Part shown: positions 35,109 through 43,302 of the stretch, one piece after another
Numbering within the stretch: the first letter of the stretch is position 1
How the letters are laid out: each line of letters starts with the position of its first letter
Assembly: GCA_964457225.1 (NCBI GenBank)
Contig: CAYWEM010000007.1
Location: forward strand, 1 to 64,000
Length of the DNA: 64,000 bases
DNA from: CAYWEM01 sp964457225
Lineage (GTDB): Bacteria; Acidobacteriota; Aminicenantia; UBA2199
Direction: 5' to 3'
Position numbers and translations under genes: made by a program
Notes under the pieces: generated by a model
Database searches by the model: none
Told to the model about the DNA's origin: nothing
The model's input: only the letters and a program-made list of their open reading frames with translations

Positions 35109-36578
35109 ATGAAGAAAAAAAACAAATCTGCTTCAGCGGGCTTTCCTTTCCGGGAGATCGAACCTTGCCGATGGCGCCTGCCGGCCGGCAGTGTGCGGGG
35201 CCAGCAGACCGACGCCGAGGTGATCGGCAATGCCGCCACCCTGAAAGCGGCAGAAGCTGACGGCGCCCTGGAACAGGTGCTCAACGTGGCCCGACTGCCG
35301 GGGATTCACGGTCCATCCCTGGCCATGCCCGACATCCACCAGGGCTACGGCTTCTGCATCGGAGGGGTGGCCGCCTTTGCCGCTGATTCAGGTCCGGTGC
35401 TCCCCGGAGGGGTGGGGTACGATATAAATTGCGGTGTACGCCTGCTGTCTTCGCGCCTGGCCGCGGCGGAGCTTCAGCCCCTGCTGGAAGATATCGGACT
35501 GGTCATGCTGCGCGATATTCCGACCGGCCTGGGTTCGAGCTCGGCTGAAATTTCCGGCCGGGAATTCAGTGCCGTGATCAGCAAGGGGGCCCGGGCGGTG
35601 ATCGAAACCCAGGGCGGCGAACCCTCTGACCTGGAGCGGATCGAGTCGGCCGGCTGCCTGCCTTTCGGAGAACAAAGCGGACTGGTCAGCGCCCGGGCCC
35701 GGGAACGGGGTCTGGGACAACTGGGTTCACTCGGTTCGGGCAATCATTTCATCGAGCTGCAGCGGGTTGACGAAATTTTTGATCCGGTCGCGGCCGCAGC
35801 TTTCGGCCTGGAAAAAAACTGCCTGGCTGTACTCATTCACAGCGGTTCGAGAGGTTTCGGCCACCAGGTGGCCAGCGACTACATCGAGCTGTTCAAAAAA
35901 AAGAAAACCGATCAAGGAAAGCTCCCGGATCCCCAGCTGGTTTACGCCCCGGCCGATTCACCCCAGGGCAAGCGATACCTGCAGGCCCTGAACGCAGCGG
36001 CCAACTTCGCCTGGGCCAACCGCCAGCTTTTACAGGAGCGGGTGATCCGTATCCTGGAAAAAATGACCGCGTGTTCGCGCCGCGGACTGGGCATTGAACT
36101 GGTCTACGACCAGGCCCACAACATAGTCAAGACGGAAAAGCACCTGGTGGAAGGTCGTGAAATGAAACTGCTGGTTCACCGCAAGGGTGCCACCCGGGCT
36201 TTTCCGGCCGGGCATCCCGAATTGCCGGCCCTGTACCGGGAAACGGGACAGCCGGTCATCCTGCCCGGTTCCATGGGCACCTGCTCTTACCTGCTCAAGG
36301 GGATGAGCACCGGGATGACCGTGAGCTTCGGGTCCGCGGCCCACGGCGCCGGCCGCCGGCTGAGCCGCAACCAGGCGGTCCGGTCGGCTTCCGGAAGGGA
36401 TCTGGTCCAGGACATGAAGCGGCGCGGAGTGCAGGTTTTTGCCTTGTCGCGCCGGGGGCTGCTGGAGGAAATCCCGGAAGCCTACAAGGACGTCGATGAA
36501 GTGGTCAAGATAACCGAAACTGCTGGACTGGCCGCCCGGGTGGCCAGGCTGGCGCCTTTGCTGGTGATCAAGGGCTGA
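35109..36578 (+). CDS. rtcB: RNA-splicing ligase RtcB (3'-phosphate/5'-OH ligase)
   Basis: A 489-residue GTP- and Mn-dependent RNA ligase. Metal and guanylylation motifs are all visible: GVGYDINCGVRLL (Asp and Cys), GSGNHFIEL (Asn/His), SGSRGFGHQVASDY, YDQAHNIVKTEKH, HRKGATRAFPAGH, PVILPGSMGT and HGAGRRLSRNQA, whose His becomes guanylylated. The length fits the family. No RtcA, RtcR or archease is near, so it may act in RNA repair under its own promoter. ATG 35109 overlaps no other gene; its 3' end overlaps a convergent gene by 11 nt. Confidence 0.97.
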   Translation: MKKKNKSASAGFPFREIEPCRWRLPAGSVRGQQTDAEVIGNAATLKAAEADGALEQVLNVARLPGIHGPSLAMPDIHQGYGFCIGGVAAFAADSGPVLPGGVGYDINCGVRLLSSRLAAAELQPLLEDIGLVMLRDIPTGLGSSSAEISGREFSAVISKGARAVIETQGGEPSDLERIESAGCLPFGEQSGLVSARARERGLGQLGSLGSGNHFIELQRVDEIFDPVAAAAFGLEKNCLAVLIHSGSRGFGHQVASDYIELFKKKKTDQGKLPDPQLVYAPADSPQGKRYLQALNAAANFAWANRQLLQERVIRILEKMTACSRRGLGIELVYDQAHNIVKTEKHLVEGREMKLLVHRKGATRAFPAGHPELPALYRETGQPVILPGSMGTCSYLLKGMSTGMTVSFGSAAHGAGRRLSRNQAVRSASGRDLVQDMKRRGVQVFALSRRGLLEEIPEAYKDVDEVVKITETAGLAARVARLAPLLVIKG

Positions 36579-36987
36579 GCGTTTCCCGGCTGCCGTCCAG
36601 TTCCTTTTCTTCGATCAGGGAGCCGTTTTTGGCCCTGGCGATATAATCCGGGTTGTCCGGGCTGCGCCGGGCCAGCAGGACTTCAACCTCGCCGGCGCGG
36701 CTGGAAATGCGGATGGCGGCGAAACGGGCCATGGCCGTGTAGTTGCCTTTCTGGTTGGGATCGTATACCAAAATGACCCGCTTGTTTTCCTGTTCGACCA
36801 GTAATTCAAGGATGCCCGGGCTGTTTTTCAGGTAAGCGCTCTCCCTGGCCAGGGAAGCAGAACCGTTGCCCGGTTGGCGGAGCAGGAGCCAGATGAAAAG
36901 TGAAAAAACAACAACCAGCCCGGCCAGCACCGGGTAGAGCAGTTTGTTGGTCCGGCCGGGATTGATCGCCTGGCGCTTGATCTTCAT
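36568..36987 (-). CDS. Single-helix membrane protein, unknown
   Basis: A 139-residue protein with no family I recognise: a basic N-terminus, one TM helix (about 17-36, LYPVLAGLVVVFSLFIWLLL), and an outward domain with repeated beta pattern (ENKRVILVYDPNQKGNYTAMARFAAIRISSRAGEVEVLLARR). Start ATG 36987 follows GGAGGG. The 3' end overlaps rtcB by 11 nt. Codon pattern is like its neighbours, which supports a real gene. Confidence 0.65.
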   Translation of the reverse strand: MKIKRQAINPGRTNKLLYPVLAGLVVVFSLFIWLLLRQPGNGSASLARESAYLKNSPGILELLVEQENKRVILVYDPNQKGNYTAMARFAAIRISSRAGEVEVLLARRSPDNPDYIARAKNGSLIEEKELDGSRETLSP

Positions 36988-37085
36988 TTTCCCTCCATGC
37001 GGGCTGATTGTACCACAACGTGGGTATTCAATGCTTTTTTGTTATAAGCGCCGGCCGTAAACAAAAAATTCCTGATCGATCTTTC

Positions 37086-37114
37086 TTGACAACTTTTTCC
37101 CGCTGGGCTAAAAA
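37086..37114 (+). promoter_or_regulatory. Promoter of the chalcone-isomerase-like gene
   Basis: TTGACA (37086-37091), 17-bp spacer, TAAAAA (37109-37114). GGAGG lies just ahead of ATG 37139. Confidence 0.6.
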
Positions 37115-37138
37115 GGTGCTGAAAGTGCTGGAGGAAAA

Positions 37139-37702
37139 ATGAAAAAATACGTCTGGCTCCTGCTGATGCTTCCCATGCTGGCCGCTCCCCTGGTCATGCC
37201 TGGTGCTGAACTGTCCGGGGTGAAACTGGCGGAAAAAGTCGAAATCGAGGGCCATGAAATGGCACTGAACGGCATGGCCTTGCGTAAACGGATGGTTTTC
37301 AAGGTCTACGTGGCGGCTCTTTACCTGCAGACCAAAGACAAGCAATCTGAAAGCATCCTGGCCCGCGATGAGGCCCGGCGCATGGAAATGCATTTTCTGC
37401 GCTCGGTCAGCGCCAAACAGGTGGGAGAAGCCTGGCTGGAAGGCCTGGCCGCCAATACTCCCCAGGCCGGCCCCGATCTGAAGGAGCGTTTTGACAAACT
37501 CCTGAAGATGATGGTGGACTTGAAGAAGGGTGATGTCATGAGCTTCACCTATGTGCCGGGTTCGGGTACCACCGTGGAAGCGGCAGGGCAGGTGAAAGGC
37601 CTGATTCCAGGGCGGGATTTTTCCGATGCCCTGCTGGCCTGCTGGATCGGCCCTAACCCGGGTCCTGGAGAAAGCTTCAAGAAAGAGCTGCTGGGCAACT
37701 GA
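37139..37702 (+). CDS. Exported chalcone isomerase-like protein
   Basis: A 187-residue periplasmic protein: signal peptide (KKYVWLLLMLPMLAAPLVMPGA) and a chalcone_isomerase-like core (ALNGMALRKRMVFKVYVAALYLQ; RRMEMHFLRSVSAKQ; FTYVPGSGTTVEAAGQ; LLACWIGPNPG). Bacterial members lack a known flavonoid role and resemble fatty-acid-binding proteins. ATG 37139 follows GGAGG. Stands alone between a promoter and the convergent gntR. Confidence 0.85.
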   Translation: MKKYVWLLLMLPMLAAPLVMPGAELSGVKLAEKVEIEGHEMALNGMALRKRMVFKVYVAALYLQTKDKQSESILARDEARRMEMHFLRSVSAKQVGEAWLEGLAANTPQAGPDLKERFDKLLKMMVDLKKGDVMSFTYVPGSGTTVEAAGQVKGLIPGRDFSDALLACWIGPNPGPGESFKKELLGN

Positions 37703-37718
37703 GAGTGCCGGCGGGTTT

Positions 37719-38393
37719 TCAGCTTAATCGGTAATACAATTTTATAAAGGGTTCCTGAACCGTGAAAGACCAGTGTACATCACGGATATGGGCGGCTGCG
37801 GCCTTAAAATCACCGGTTTCAAGGTGCTCAAGTAAACGCTCGTGTTCTACAAGTGAATTCTCTTCCCATTCCTTGATCCAGGCGCGCCGACGCGGAAAAT
37901 CGTAAAGACGCCGCTTTAGATTGCGGCAAATTTTCTGCAGGTTCTGGTTGGCGGAAAGGTCCAGGTAAAGATCGTGAAAAGCCAGGTTCAGTTTGTAAAA
38001 TTGATTGAAATCGTTTTTTTTGAGGGCTGCGGCCATGCTCAGGTTTAATTCTTTCATGGCCGAGGTTTTACTGCGGTCGAATTTTTCAGCGGCATTGAGG
38101 ATGGCAGTGCTTTCAAGCGCGCCGATGATCTGGTAGAATTCCCGGATTTCGGCCAGCGAAAGCCCGTTGACCACGATCCCCCGGCGCGGCAGGATGGTGA
38201 CGAAACCCTCCTGCTGCAGCAGCAGCAGGGCATCGCGCAGGGGTGTGCGTGATATACCCAGGCTGCGGCTGGTTTTTTCCAGGTTGATGGTGTCTCCGGG
38301 TTTGAGATCCTGGCCGTGAATCTGCTTCTCCAGGAATTCGTAGACCTGGTCTTTCAATGACTTGGTTTGAATGGGATTGATGATGTCTGGCAT
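37719..38393 (-). CDS. GntR-family regulator with FCD domain
   Basis: A 224-residue repressor: N-terminal wHTH (LKDQVYEFLEKQIHGQDLKPGD...LEKTSRSLGISRTPLRDALLLLQQEGFV) and a helical FCD effector domain with probable metal-ligand residues (NLAFHDLYLDLSANQ, VEHERLLEHLETGD). It probably senses a small acid. It is divergent from the activase/hydroxyproline-dehydratase-like operon, and matching palindromes overlap both starts. The -10-like TATGAT (38410-38405) is 12 nt before ATG 38393, leaving almost no leader. Confidence 0.9.
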   Translation of the reverse strand: MPDIINPIQTKSLKDQVYEFLEKQIHGQDLKPGDTINLEKTSRSLGISRTPLRDALLLLQQEGFVTILPRRGIVVNGLSLAEIREFYQIIGALESTAILNAAEKFDRSKTSAMKELNLSMAAALKKNDFNQFYKLNLAFHDLYLDLSANQNLQKICRNLKRRLYDFPRRRAWIKEWEENSLVEHERLLEHLETGDFKAAAAHIRDVHWSFTVQEPFIKLYYRLS

Positions 38394-38408
38394 GAAATCT
38401 ATATATCA
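38393..38408. promoter_or_regulatory. Second GntR-type operator copy at the gntR start
   Basis: TGAAATCTATATATCA overlaps the first codon and -10 area of gntR. It matches the operator at 38477-38495, read in the other orientation, apart from one substitution and a 1-nt gap. Binding is inferred. Confidence 0.5.
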
Positions 38409-38457
38409 TAAAAGCGCGGAGGGCAAAAGTACGCCTCTGAGTATGTGCCTGAGTTTG

Positions 38458-38495
38458 TTGACAAAAACCAGGTCAACTGATATATTAGATATCAG
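38458..38495 (+). promoter_or_regulatory. Promoter and operator of the activase/glycyl-radical operon
   Basis: TTGACA (38458-38463), a 17-bp spacer and TATATT (38481-38486). A palindrome CTGATAT-N5-ATATCAG (38477-38495) covers the -10 and start site, as expected for a repressor operator. Because the strong promoter is covered, release of the GntR protein would induce the operon. Confidence 0.75.
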
Positions 38496-38508
38496 ATAGG
38501 AGTGCGGC

Positions 38509-39438
38509 TTGGACGGTGAGCTTAGGAAAAGCGATAAAAAGGGACTGCTATTTGATCTTCGTCTCTTTTCGGTCAATGACGGTCCCGGCATCAGGAGCAC
38601 TGTTTTTTTTCAGGGTTGTCCCCTGTCCTGCACTTGGTGCCACAATCCCGAGGGACGGCCGGTCGAAGCCAGGGTGGTGCACCTGCCGGAACGCTGCCGT
38701 GCCCCGGAACACGCTTGCAGTGTTTATTGCCGCCGGGGCTTCATCGAACTGACTTGCGGGATGCCGAAAATACTGCCGGGTTGCGACGGTTGCCGGGAAT
38801 GCCTGGAAAGCTGTCCTTACGGGGCCCTGAGCGGCGGTGCTCGGGCTTACGGCTGTGAAGAACTATTGGCAATCCTGGAGCGCGACCGGCCCTTTTACGA
38901 GCAGTCGGGCGGCGGGGTGACCTGCAGCGGCGGGGAACCTTTCATGCAGGCCGATTTCCTGCTTGAATTTCTGGCCGCCTGCCGGGGCCGTGGCCTGCAT
39001 ACCGCGGTGGATACCTGCGGTTACACTGACTGGTCGAAGCTTGAAGCGGCAGTGGAACACACCGATCTCTTTCTCTTTGATCTTAAACTCATGGATGAAG
39101 AACTGCACCAACTTCACACCGGGGTAGGCAACCGCCTGATCCTGGATAACCTGGAACGATTACTCGAGACCGGCGCCCGGGTGACGGTCAGGGTTCCGGT
39201 GATTCCTGGCTTGACCGATCGGCCGGAAAACGTTGAAGCCCTGAAAAATCACCTGGCTTCTTTACCGCCCTGTGCCGGGCTGAGCCTGCTGCCCTTTCAC
39301 GGCAGTGCCGCGGCCAAGTACAGGCGCTTGGGGCTCAGCTGGCCTTTTTCCAGTTCTATGGCCGATGCCGGTTTGAGCTGCCGGGAGATGGCCGCGTCTA
39401 TGGCCGGAGTCTGCCGGCGGATATCCATAGGAGAATGA
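38509..39438 (+). CDS. Glycyl-radical enzyme activating enzyme (radical SAM)
   Basis: A 309-residue activase that uses SAM and a [4Fe-4S] cluster to create the glycyl radical on the enzyme next to it. FSVNDGPGIRSTVFFQGCP leads to the Cys37-X3-Cys41-X2-Cys44 motif; a ferredoxin insert follows (CDGCRECLESCP plus four more Cys), then CSGGEPFMQ (SAM-binding GGE). Start TTG 38509 follows AGGAGTG. It is followed by the enzyme, whose start lies 2 nt after its stop. Confidence 0.92.
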   Translation: MDGELRKSDKKGLLFDLRLFSVNDGPGIRSTVFFQGCPLSCTWCHNPEGRPVEARVVHLPERCRAPEHACSVYCRRGFIELTCGMPKILPGCDGCRECLESCPYGALSGGARAYGCEELLAILERDRPFYEQSGGGVTCSGGEPFMQADFLLEFLAACRGRGLHTAVDTCGYTDWSKLEAAVEHTDLFLFDLKLMDEELHQLHTGVGNRLILDNLERLLETGARVTVRVPVIPGLTDRPENVEALKNHLASLPPCAGLSLLPFHGSAAAKYRRLGLSWPFSSSMADAGLSCREMAASMAGVCRRISIGE

Positions 39439-39440
39439 CA

Positions 39441-41804
39441 ATGAATCCTAGAATTGAACGCCTGCGTTTGCAGAGCCTGGCCGCGGTTCCTTCGGTTTCT
39501 ATCGAGCGGGCCCGGTTGCTGACCGAATTTTTCAGACTTGAAAGAACTAAACTGCTGTCTGAACCGCGCCGGCGCTCGGGTGCACTGGGTTATATCCTGG
39601 CCAACAAGCGGCTTTACTTCGGGGATGATGAACTGATAGTAGGCGAGAGGGGTGAGGAACCCAAAGCGACTCCGACTTACCCCGAGGTGACGGTGCATGA
39701 ACTGGAAGACCTGCGGGTACTCGATGCCCGGACCCGCACCGCCTACCGGGTCGAAGACCAAGTGTTCGAAACTCAGCGTGATGTAGTACTGCCTTTCTGG
39801 CGAGGCCGCTCGCTGCGTGAAAGGATTTTCGCCGCCATGACGCCGGAATGGCAGGCGGCTTACCAGGCCGGAGTTTTCACCGAATTCATGGAACAGCGCT
39901 CTCCGGGGCACACCGTGCTCGACGACAAGATTTATCGCCTTGGTTTCCGGCAGTTGGCCGATCGTTGCCGGGAAGCGATCGCCGGGCTTGATTTCATAAA
40001 CGATCCGGGGGCCCTGGAAAAAAGGGAAGAATTGAGCGCCATGGCCGAGGCGGCCCAAGCCCTGATCGCCTTTGCCGGTCGCTACGCTTCCCTGGCCAAG
40101 GAAAAAGCCGGCCTGGAGCAGGATGAAAACCGCCGCCTGGAACTGGAAAAAATCGCCGATGTATGCAGTCGGGTGCCGGCCCAGGCCCCGACCGATTTCT
40201 GGGAAGCCCTGCAATACTACTGGTTCGTACACCTGGGGGTGATCACTGAACTCAATCCCTGGGATTCTTTCAATCCCGGCCGGCTGGATCAGCATCTGCT
40301 GCCTTTTTACGAAAAAGGCCTGGCTGACGGCAGCCTGACTCGGGAAAAGGCCCGGGAACTGCTTTGCGCCTTCTGGATCAAGTTCAACAACCAGCCGGCT
40401 CCCCCCAAGGTTGGGGTGACGGCCGAGGAAAGCGGCACTTACACCGATTTCGCCCTGATCAACCTGGGCGGGGTGACCCCCTCCGGAGAAGACGGGGTCA
40501 ATGAGCTGAGCTTCCTGATCCTGGAAGTTATCCAGGAAATGCGCCTGCTGCAACCCAGTTCAATGGTCCAGCTCAGCCGCAAGAACCCCGAATCATTCCT
40601 GCTGAGGGCCCTGGAAATCACCAAAACCGGTTTCGGTCAGCCCTCCTTTTTCAACAGTGAAGCCCTGATCCAGGAAATGCTGCGCCAGGGAAAATCCCTG
40701 GCCGATGCCCGCTGCGGCGGCGCCAGCGGCTGTGTTGAAACCGGTGCCTTCGGCAAGGAAGCTTATATCCTGACCGGCTACTTCAACCTCCCCAAGGTCC
40801 TGGAACTGGCCCTGAACGACGGCTTTGATCACCGGTGCGGCCGCCAGCTGGGCCCGCGGACCGGTCCGGCCGAATCCTTCAGTTCATTCGATGATCTGTT
40901 TGCGGCTTTCATAACCCAGCTCGAATACTTCGTCGACCTGAAAATCGCGGCCAACAACGTGATCGAACGCCTGTACGCCACTTACCTGCCGGCGCCCTTT
41001 CTTTCCCTGCTGATCGACGACTGCCTGGAACGAGGTGTCGATTACCATGCCGGCGGAGCACGCTACAACACTTCCTATATCCAGGGCGTCGGCATCGGGA
41101 CTATGGCTGATTCGCTGGCGGCCATAGAGCACCACGTTTTCCGCGAAAAGACCCTGGAACTGGCCCGCCTGGTCGAACTGCTCAGGGAAGATTTCGAATC
41201 GGATCCCGAACTTCGCTTGCGCCTGCGGGCCGCGGCCCCCAAATACGGCAATGACGACCAGGCCGCGGACCGGCACATGCAGGCGGTTTTCCGGGCTTTT
41301 TTCCAGGCCGTGGACGGCAAACCGAACACCCGGGGCGGCATGCATCGCATCAACATGCTGCCGACCACCTGCCACGTTTATTTCGGCCGGGTCACCCTGG
41401 CCACGGCCGACGGCCGCCCGCAGTTTCAGCCGCTTTCCGAGGGGATTTCCCCGGTGCAGGGCAGTGACCGCCGCGGGCCTACGGCGGTGATCCGCTCGGC
41501 GGCCAAAATGGACCACCTGCTGACCGGCGGCACCCTGCTCAACCTGAAGTTCACCCCCTCATTCTTTGAAGCCCCTGGAGCCATGGCCGGGCTGGCCGCC
41601 CTGATCCGCACTTATTTCCAACTGGACGGCCATCATGTGCAGTTCAACGTGGTTAATGCCGAGACTTTAAAAGCGGCTGTAAATGATCCCCAGAACCATC
41701 GCGACCTGATCGTGCGCGTGGCCGGCTACAGCGATTACTTCGTCGACCTGGGCGCCGAACTCCAGGAAGAGATCATCAGCCGCACCGCCCACGCAGACAT
41801 GTAA
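39441..41804 (+). CDS. Glycyl-radical enzyme, probable trans-4-hydroxy-L-proline dehydratase (HypD-like)
   Basis: A 787-residue glycyl-radical enzyme. Active-site Cys431 and Glu433 lie in GASGCVETGAFGKEAY; the radical Gly762 is in VRVAGYSDYF. The sequence IQGVGIGT, NPWDSFNPGRLDQH (Asp of HypD), EQRSPGHTV and PTTCHVYFG agree with what I recall of Clostridioides HypD, and Cys and Gly are both offset by the same 3 residues from C434/G765. HypD removes water from trans-4-hydroxyproline to give P5C, normally reduced by ProC, which is not here. ATG 39441 is preceded by AGGAGA at 6 nt; ATG 39435 sits directly on that site. Isethionate or choline lyases are less likely; final assignment needs alignment. 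Confidence 0.8.
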   Translation: MNPRIERLRLQSLAAVPSVSIERARLLTEFFRLERTKLLSEPRRRSGALGYILANKRLYFGDDELIVGERGEEPKATPTYPEVTVHELEDLRVLDARTRTAYRVEDQVFETQRDVVLPFWRGRSLRERIFAAMTPEWQAAYQAGVFTEFMEQRSPGHTVLDDKIYRLGFRQLADRCREAIAGLDFINDPGALEKREELSAMAEAAQALIAFAGRYASLAKEKAGLEQDENRRLELEKIADVCSRVPAQAPTDFWEALQYYWFVHLGVITELNPWDSFNPGRLDQHLLPFYEKGLADGSLTREKARELLCAFWIKFNNQPAPPKVGVTAEESGTYTDFALINLGGVTPSGEDGVNELSFLILEVIQEMRLLQPSSMVQLSRKNPESFLLRALEITKTGFGQPSFFNSEALIQEMLRQGKSLADARCGGASGCVETGAFGKEAYILTGYFNLPKVLELALNDGFDHRCGRQLGPRTGPAESFSSFDDLFAAFITQLEYFVDLKIAANNVIERLYATYLPAPFLSLLIDDCLERGVDYHAGGARYNTSYIQGVGIGTMADSLAAIEHHVFREKTLELARLVELLREDFESDPELRLRLRAAAPKYGNDDQAADRHMQAVFRAFFQAVDGKPNTRGGMHRINMLPTTCHVYFGRVTLATADGRPQFQPLSEGISPVQGSDRRGPTAVIRSAAKMDHLLTGGTLLNLKFTPSFFEAPGAMAGLAALIRTYFQLDGHHVQFNVVNAETLKAAVNDPQNHRDLIVRVAGYSDYFVDLGAELQEEIISRTAHADM

Positions 41805-41817
41805 TAAGGCCCGTGAT

Positions 41818-41839
41818 ATTGCCAGATATCTGCGGCAAT
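41818..41839. other. Hairpin after the glycyl-radical gene with an inner palindrome
   Basis: ATTGCC (41818-41823) pairs with GGCAAT (41834-41839), and between them CAGATATCTG is itself a palindrome. There is no T-run, so termination is unproven. The GATATC core resembles the operator palindromes but with other spacing. Confidence 0.35.
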
Positions 41840-41995
41840 CTACCCGATTTCCTTTACAGAATCATTGAAAAAAACTCAGAATTGAGAGCATATCCGGAAT
41901 AATTGCCGAACCGGTCGCCCTGATCCGTTTAGAGCCGAGTTGAACTTTAGGGTTGAAAGCCGCGCCGCCCGCGCTGTAATTAAATGAAATCGGCT

Positions 41996-42196
41996 TTATT
42001 CTCTTCCTGAGCGTCGAATTTTCGGAATCAGCCAAAGAAAGAACAGCCAAACACAGGCCCAGACGGCTAAATCGACCAGGAAACCGAAAACGCCGGGCAG
42101 GTCCCTCAGTGGATAGAATCCGGTCAGCAGGAATCCGATTCGAATAGTGATATAACTCACAATGAAGACGATGAACATTTTTTTTATTTCACTCAT
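41996..42196 (-). CDS. Small two-helix membrane protein
   Basis: A 66-residue protein with two hydrophobic helices (about 8-27 and 38-60) joined by GFYPLRDLPG, and a basic end (KIRRSGRE). I do not recognise a family. ATG 42196 is preceded by AAGGAGTG. It lies 42 bp after the ferredoxin-type membrane protein and probably shares its transcript. The 190 bp between its stop and the glycyl-radical gene show no other gene. Confidence 0.6.
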   Translation of the reverse strand: MSEIKKMFIVFIVSYITIRIGFLLTGFYPLRDLPGVFGFLVDLAVWACVWLFFLWLIPKIRRSGRE

Positions 42197-42238
42197 AAAC
42201 ACTCCTTTTGCCGGGGCCTGAATAAAACATGAATAATT

Positions 42239-42976
42239 TCATGTACCTGAAGGATTGTTTTTTACCCCGTAGTGAATGGCGCTCCGCGGACAGCCGTCTA
42301 CACAGGAAGCGCACAAAATACATTCCGGGTTTTCCATTTGCCCGGAGGCAACCATGGTGTGCACCGGCAGGCTCATCGGGCAGTTTTCAGTGCAGGTCCG
42401 GCATTGAGTGCAAAGCTTGTTGTCGACGGAAAGCCCAAGAGAGGGCCATTTAAACGAATTTCGTATTTTTCTGCTGATTATCATGAAGGGGGCCATCCAG
42501 CAGATATGATGGCAGAAAGATCGCCTGCCGAATAGCAGGGCGGGAATCACAATGAGCATTACCACGAAAACATAGGTGATCGCAGAATATAGGTCGGAAA
42601 CGGAAAAACCCAGGATGGTCTGGTAAAAGAAATCCACTTCAGCATAGCCGGGGTTGCGGATGGCCAAAATGACAATCGCGGAAATCCAGGGGAGCCAGAT
42701 TATCCATTTTATCCAGTTGCCCCTGGTCACCCTCTTTCCCCTGGCTTTGGCCAATGCTTCCTGGCAGCCGGCGGCGGGGCACAGCCAGGCGCAGAAGGAG
42801 CGTCCCAGGAACAGCGCCGATACGAACAACAGAATGAAAACCATGAAGCTTCCATTGATTATGCCCTGGCTCGTGGCCTGGATTATAAGGTAAGGTGACA
42901 GGTAATAAAAAGTCACCGGAAACAGGAAAAAAGAAACAAGAATTATTCCGGCTCGGATTTTTTGCCTGTTTTTCAT
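42239..42976 (-). CDS. NapH/NosR-like membrane polyferredoxin
   Basis: A 245-residue electron-transfer membrane protein with four to five TM helices. Cytoplasmic CAWLCPAAGC and CHHICWMAPF (the CxxxCP-type pair) follow the helices, and the C-terminus carries two [4Fe-4S] ferredoxin motifs (CTQCRTCTENCP; CILCASCVDGCP). NapH/MauN/NosR-type proteins take electrons from quinol. The donor and acceptor are unknown here, and no reductase is encoded nearby. ATG 42976 follows GGAG. A good promoter lies at 42998-43026. Confidence 0.88.
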   Translation of the reverse strand: MKNRQKIRAGIILVSFFLFPVTFYYLSPYLIIQATSQGIINGSFMVFILLFVSALFLGRSFCAWLCPAAGCQEALAKARGKRVTRGNWIKWIIWLPWISAIVILAIRNPGYAEVDFFYQTILGFSVSDLYSAITYVFVVMLIVIPALLFGRRSFCHHICWMAPFMIISRKIRNSFKWPSLGLSVDNKLCTQCRTCTENCPMSLPVHTMVASGQMENPECILCASCVDGCPRSAIHYGVKNNPSGT

Positions 42977-42997
42977 GGCATTCTCCAACTGAATGTC

Positions 42998-43026
42998 ATG
43001 ATACTTCTTGTCAGAATTCGGGTCAA
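42998..43026 (-). promoter_or_regulatory. Promoter of the polyferredoxin gene
   Basis: On the minus strand TTGACC (43026-43021), 17-bp spacer, TATCAT (43003-42998); transcription start expected near 42991, 15 nt before the ATG. Confidence 0.7.
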
Positions 43027-43302
43027 GTCTTGACGGACTGTTGCCCAAACAGGCAGTAGGCGAAGTTGCTTTAAAGTTCTGAATAGATGAAAAACAGTTG
43101 TTGCTGGTTCGATAAAGCTTTGGGGCGATGCATTTATTCCTTTATTTTCCGATCCGGGATTGTGAATCGGCGCGTATTCATAAAAACCCCTGCCCTGGAT
43201 GTTTGCCATAAAATCTGACCGGGGGCTTACCAAACTTGAAACCGTGATGAAGTTTAAAATCCCGCTATAGCACTGACCGGGATAACACTCAGAAAAAAGC
43301 GG
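43027..43302. other. Non-coding stretch upstream of the polyferredoxin gene
   Basis: Apart from the promoter just before it, no gene, repeat or hairpin with T-run was recognised in this stretch up to the stop of the AbiEii-type gene. The short open frames here have no ribosome site. Confidence 0.5.

Noticed and set aside
39297..40553. Minus-strand frame of over 400 codons opposite the glycyl-radical enzyme
   Set aside because: It is the shadow of a conserved enzyme with intact active-site motifs on the plus strand.
41811..41839. Terminator after the glycyl-radical gene
   Set aside because: Stem is only 6 bp and no T-run follows, so it was listed as a hairpin and not as a terminator.
43049..43233. 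Minus-strand frame of about 80 codons upstream of the polyferredoxin gene
   Set aside because: It crosses the clear promoter at 42998-43026 and lacks a ribosome site.
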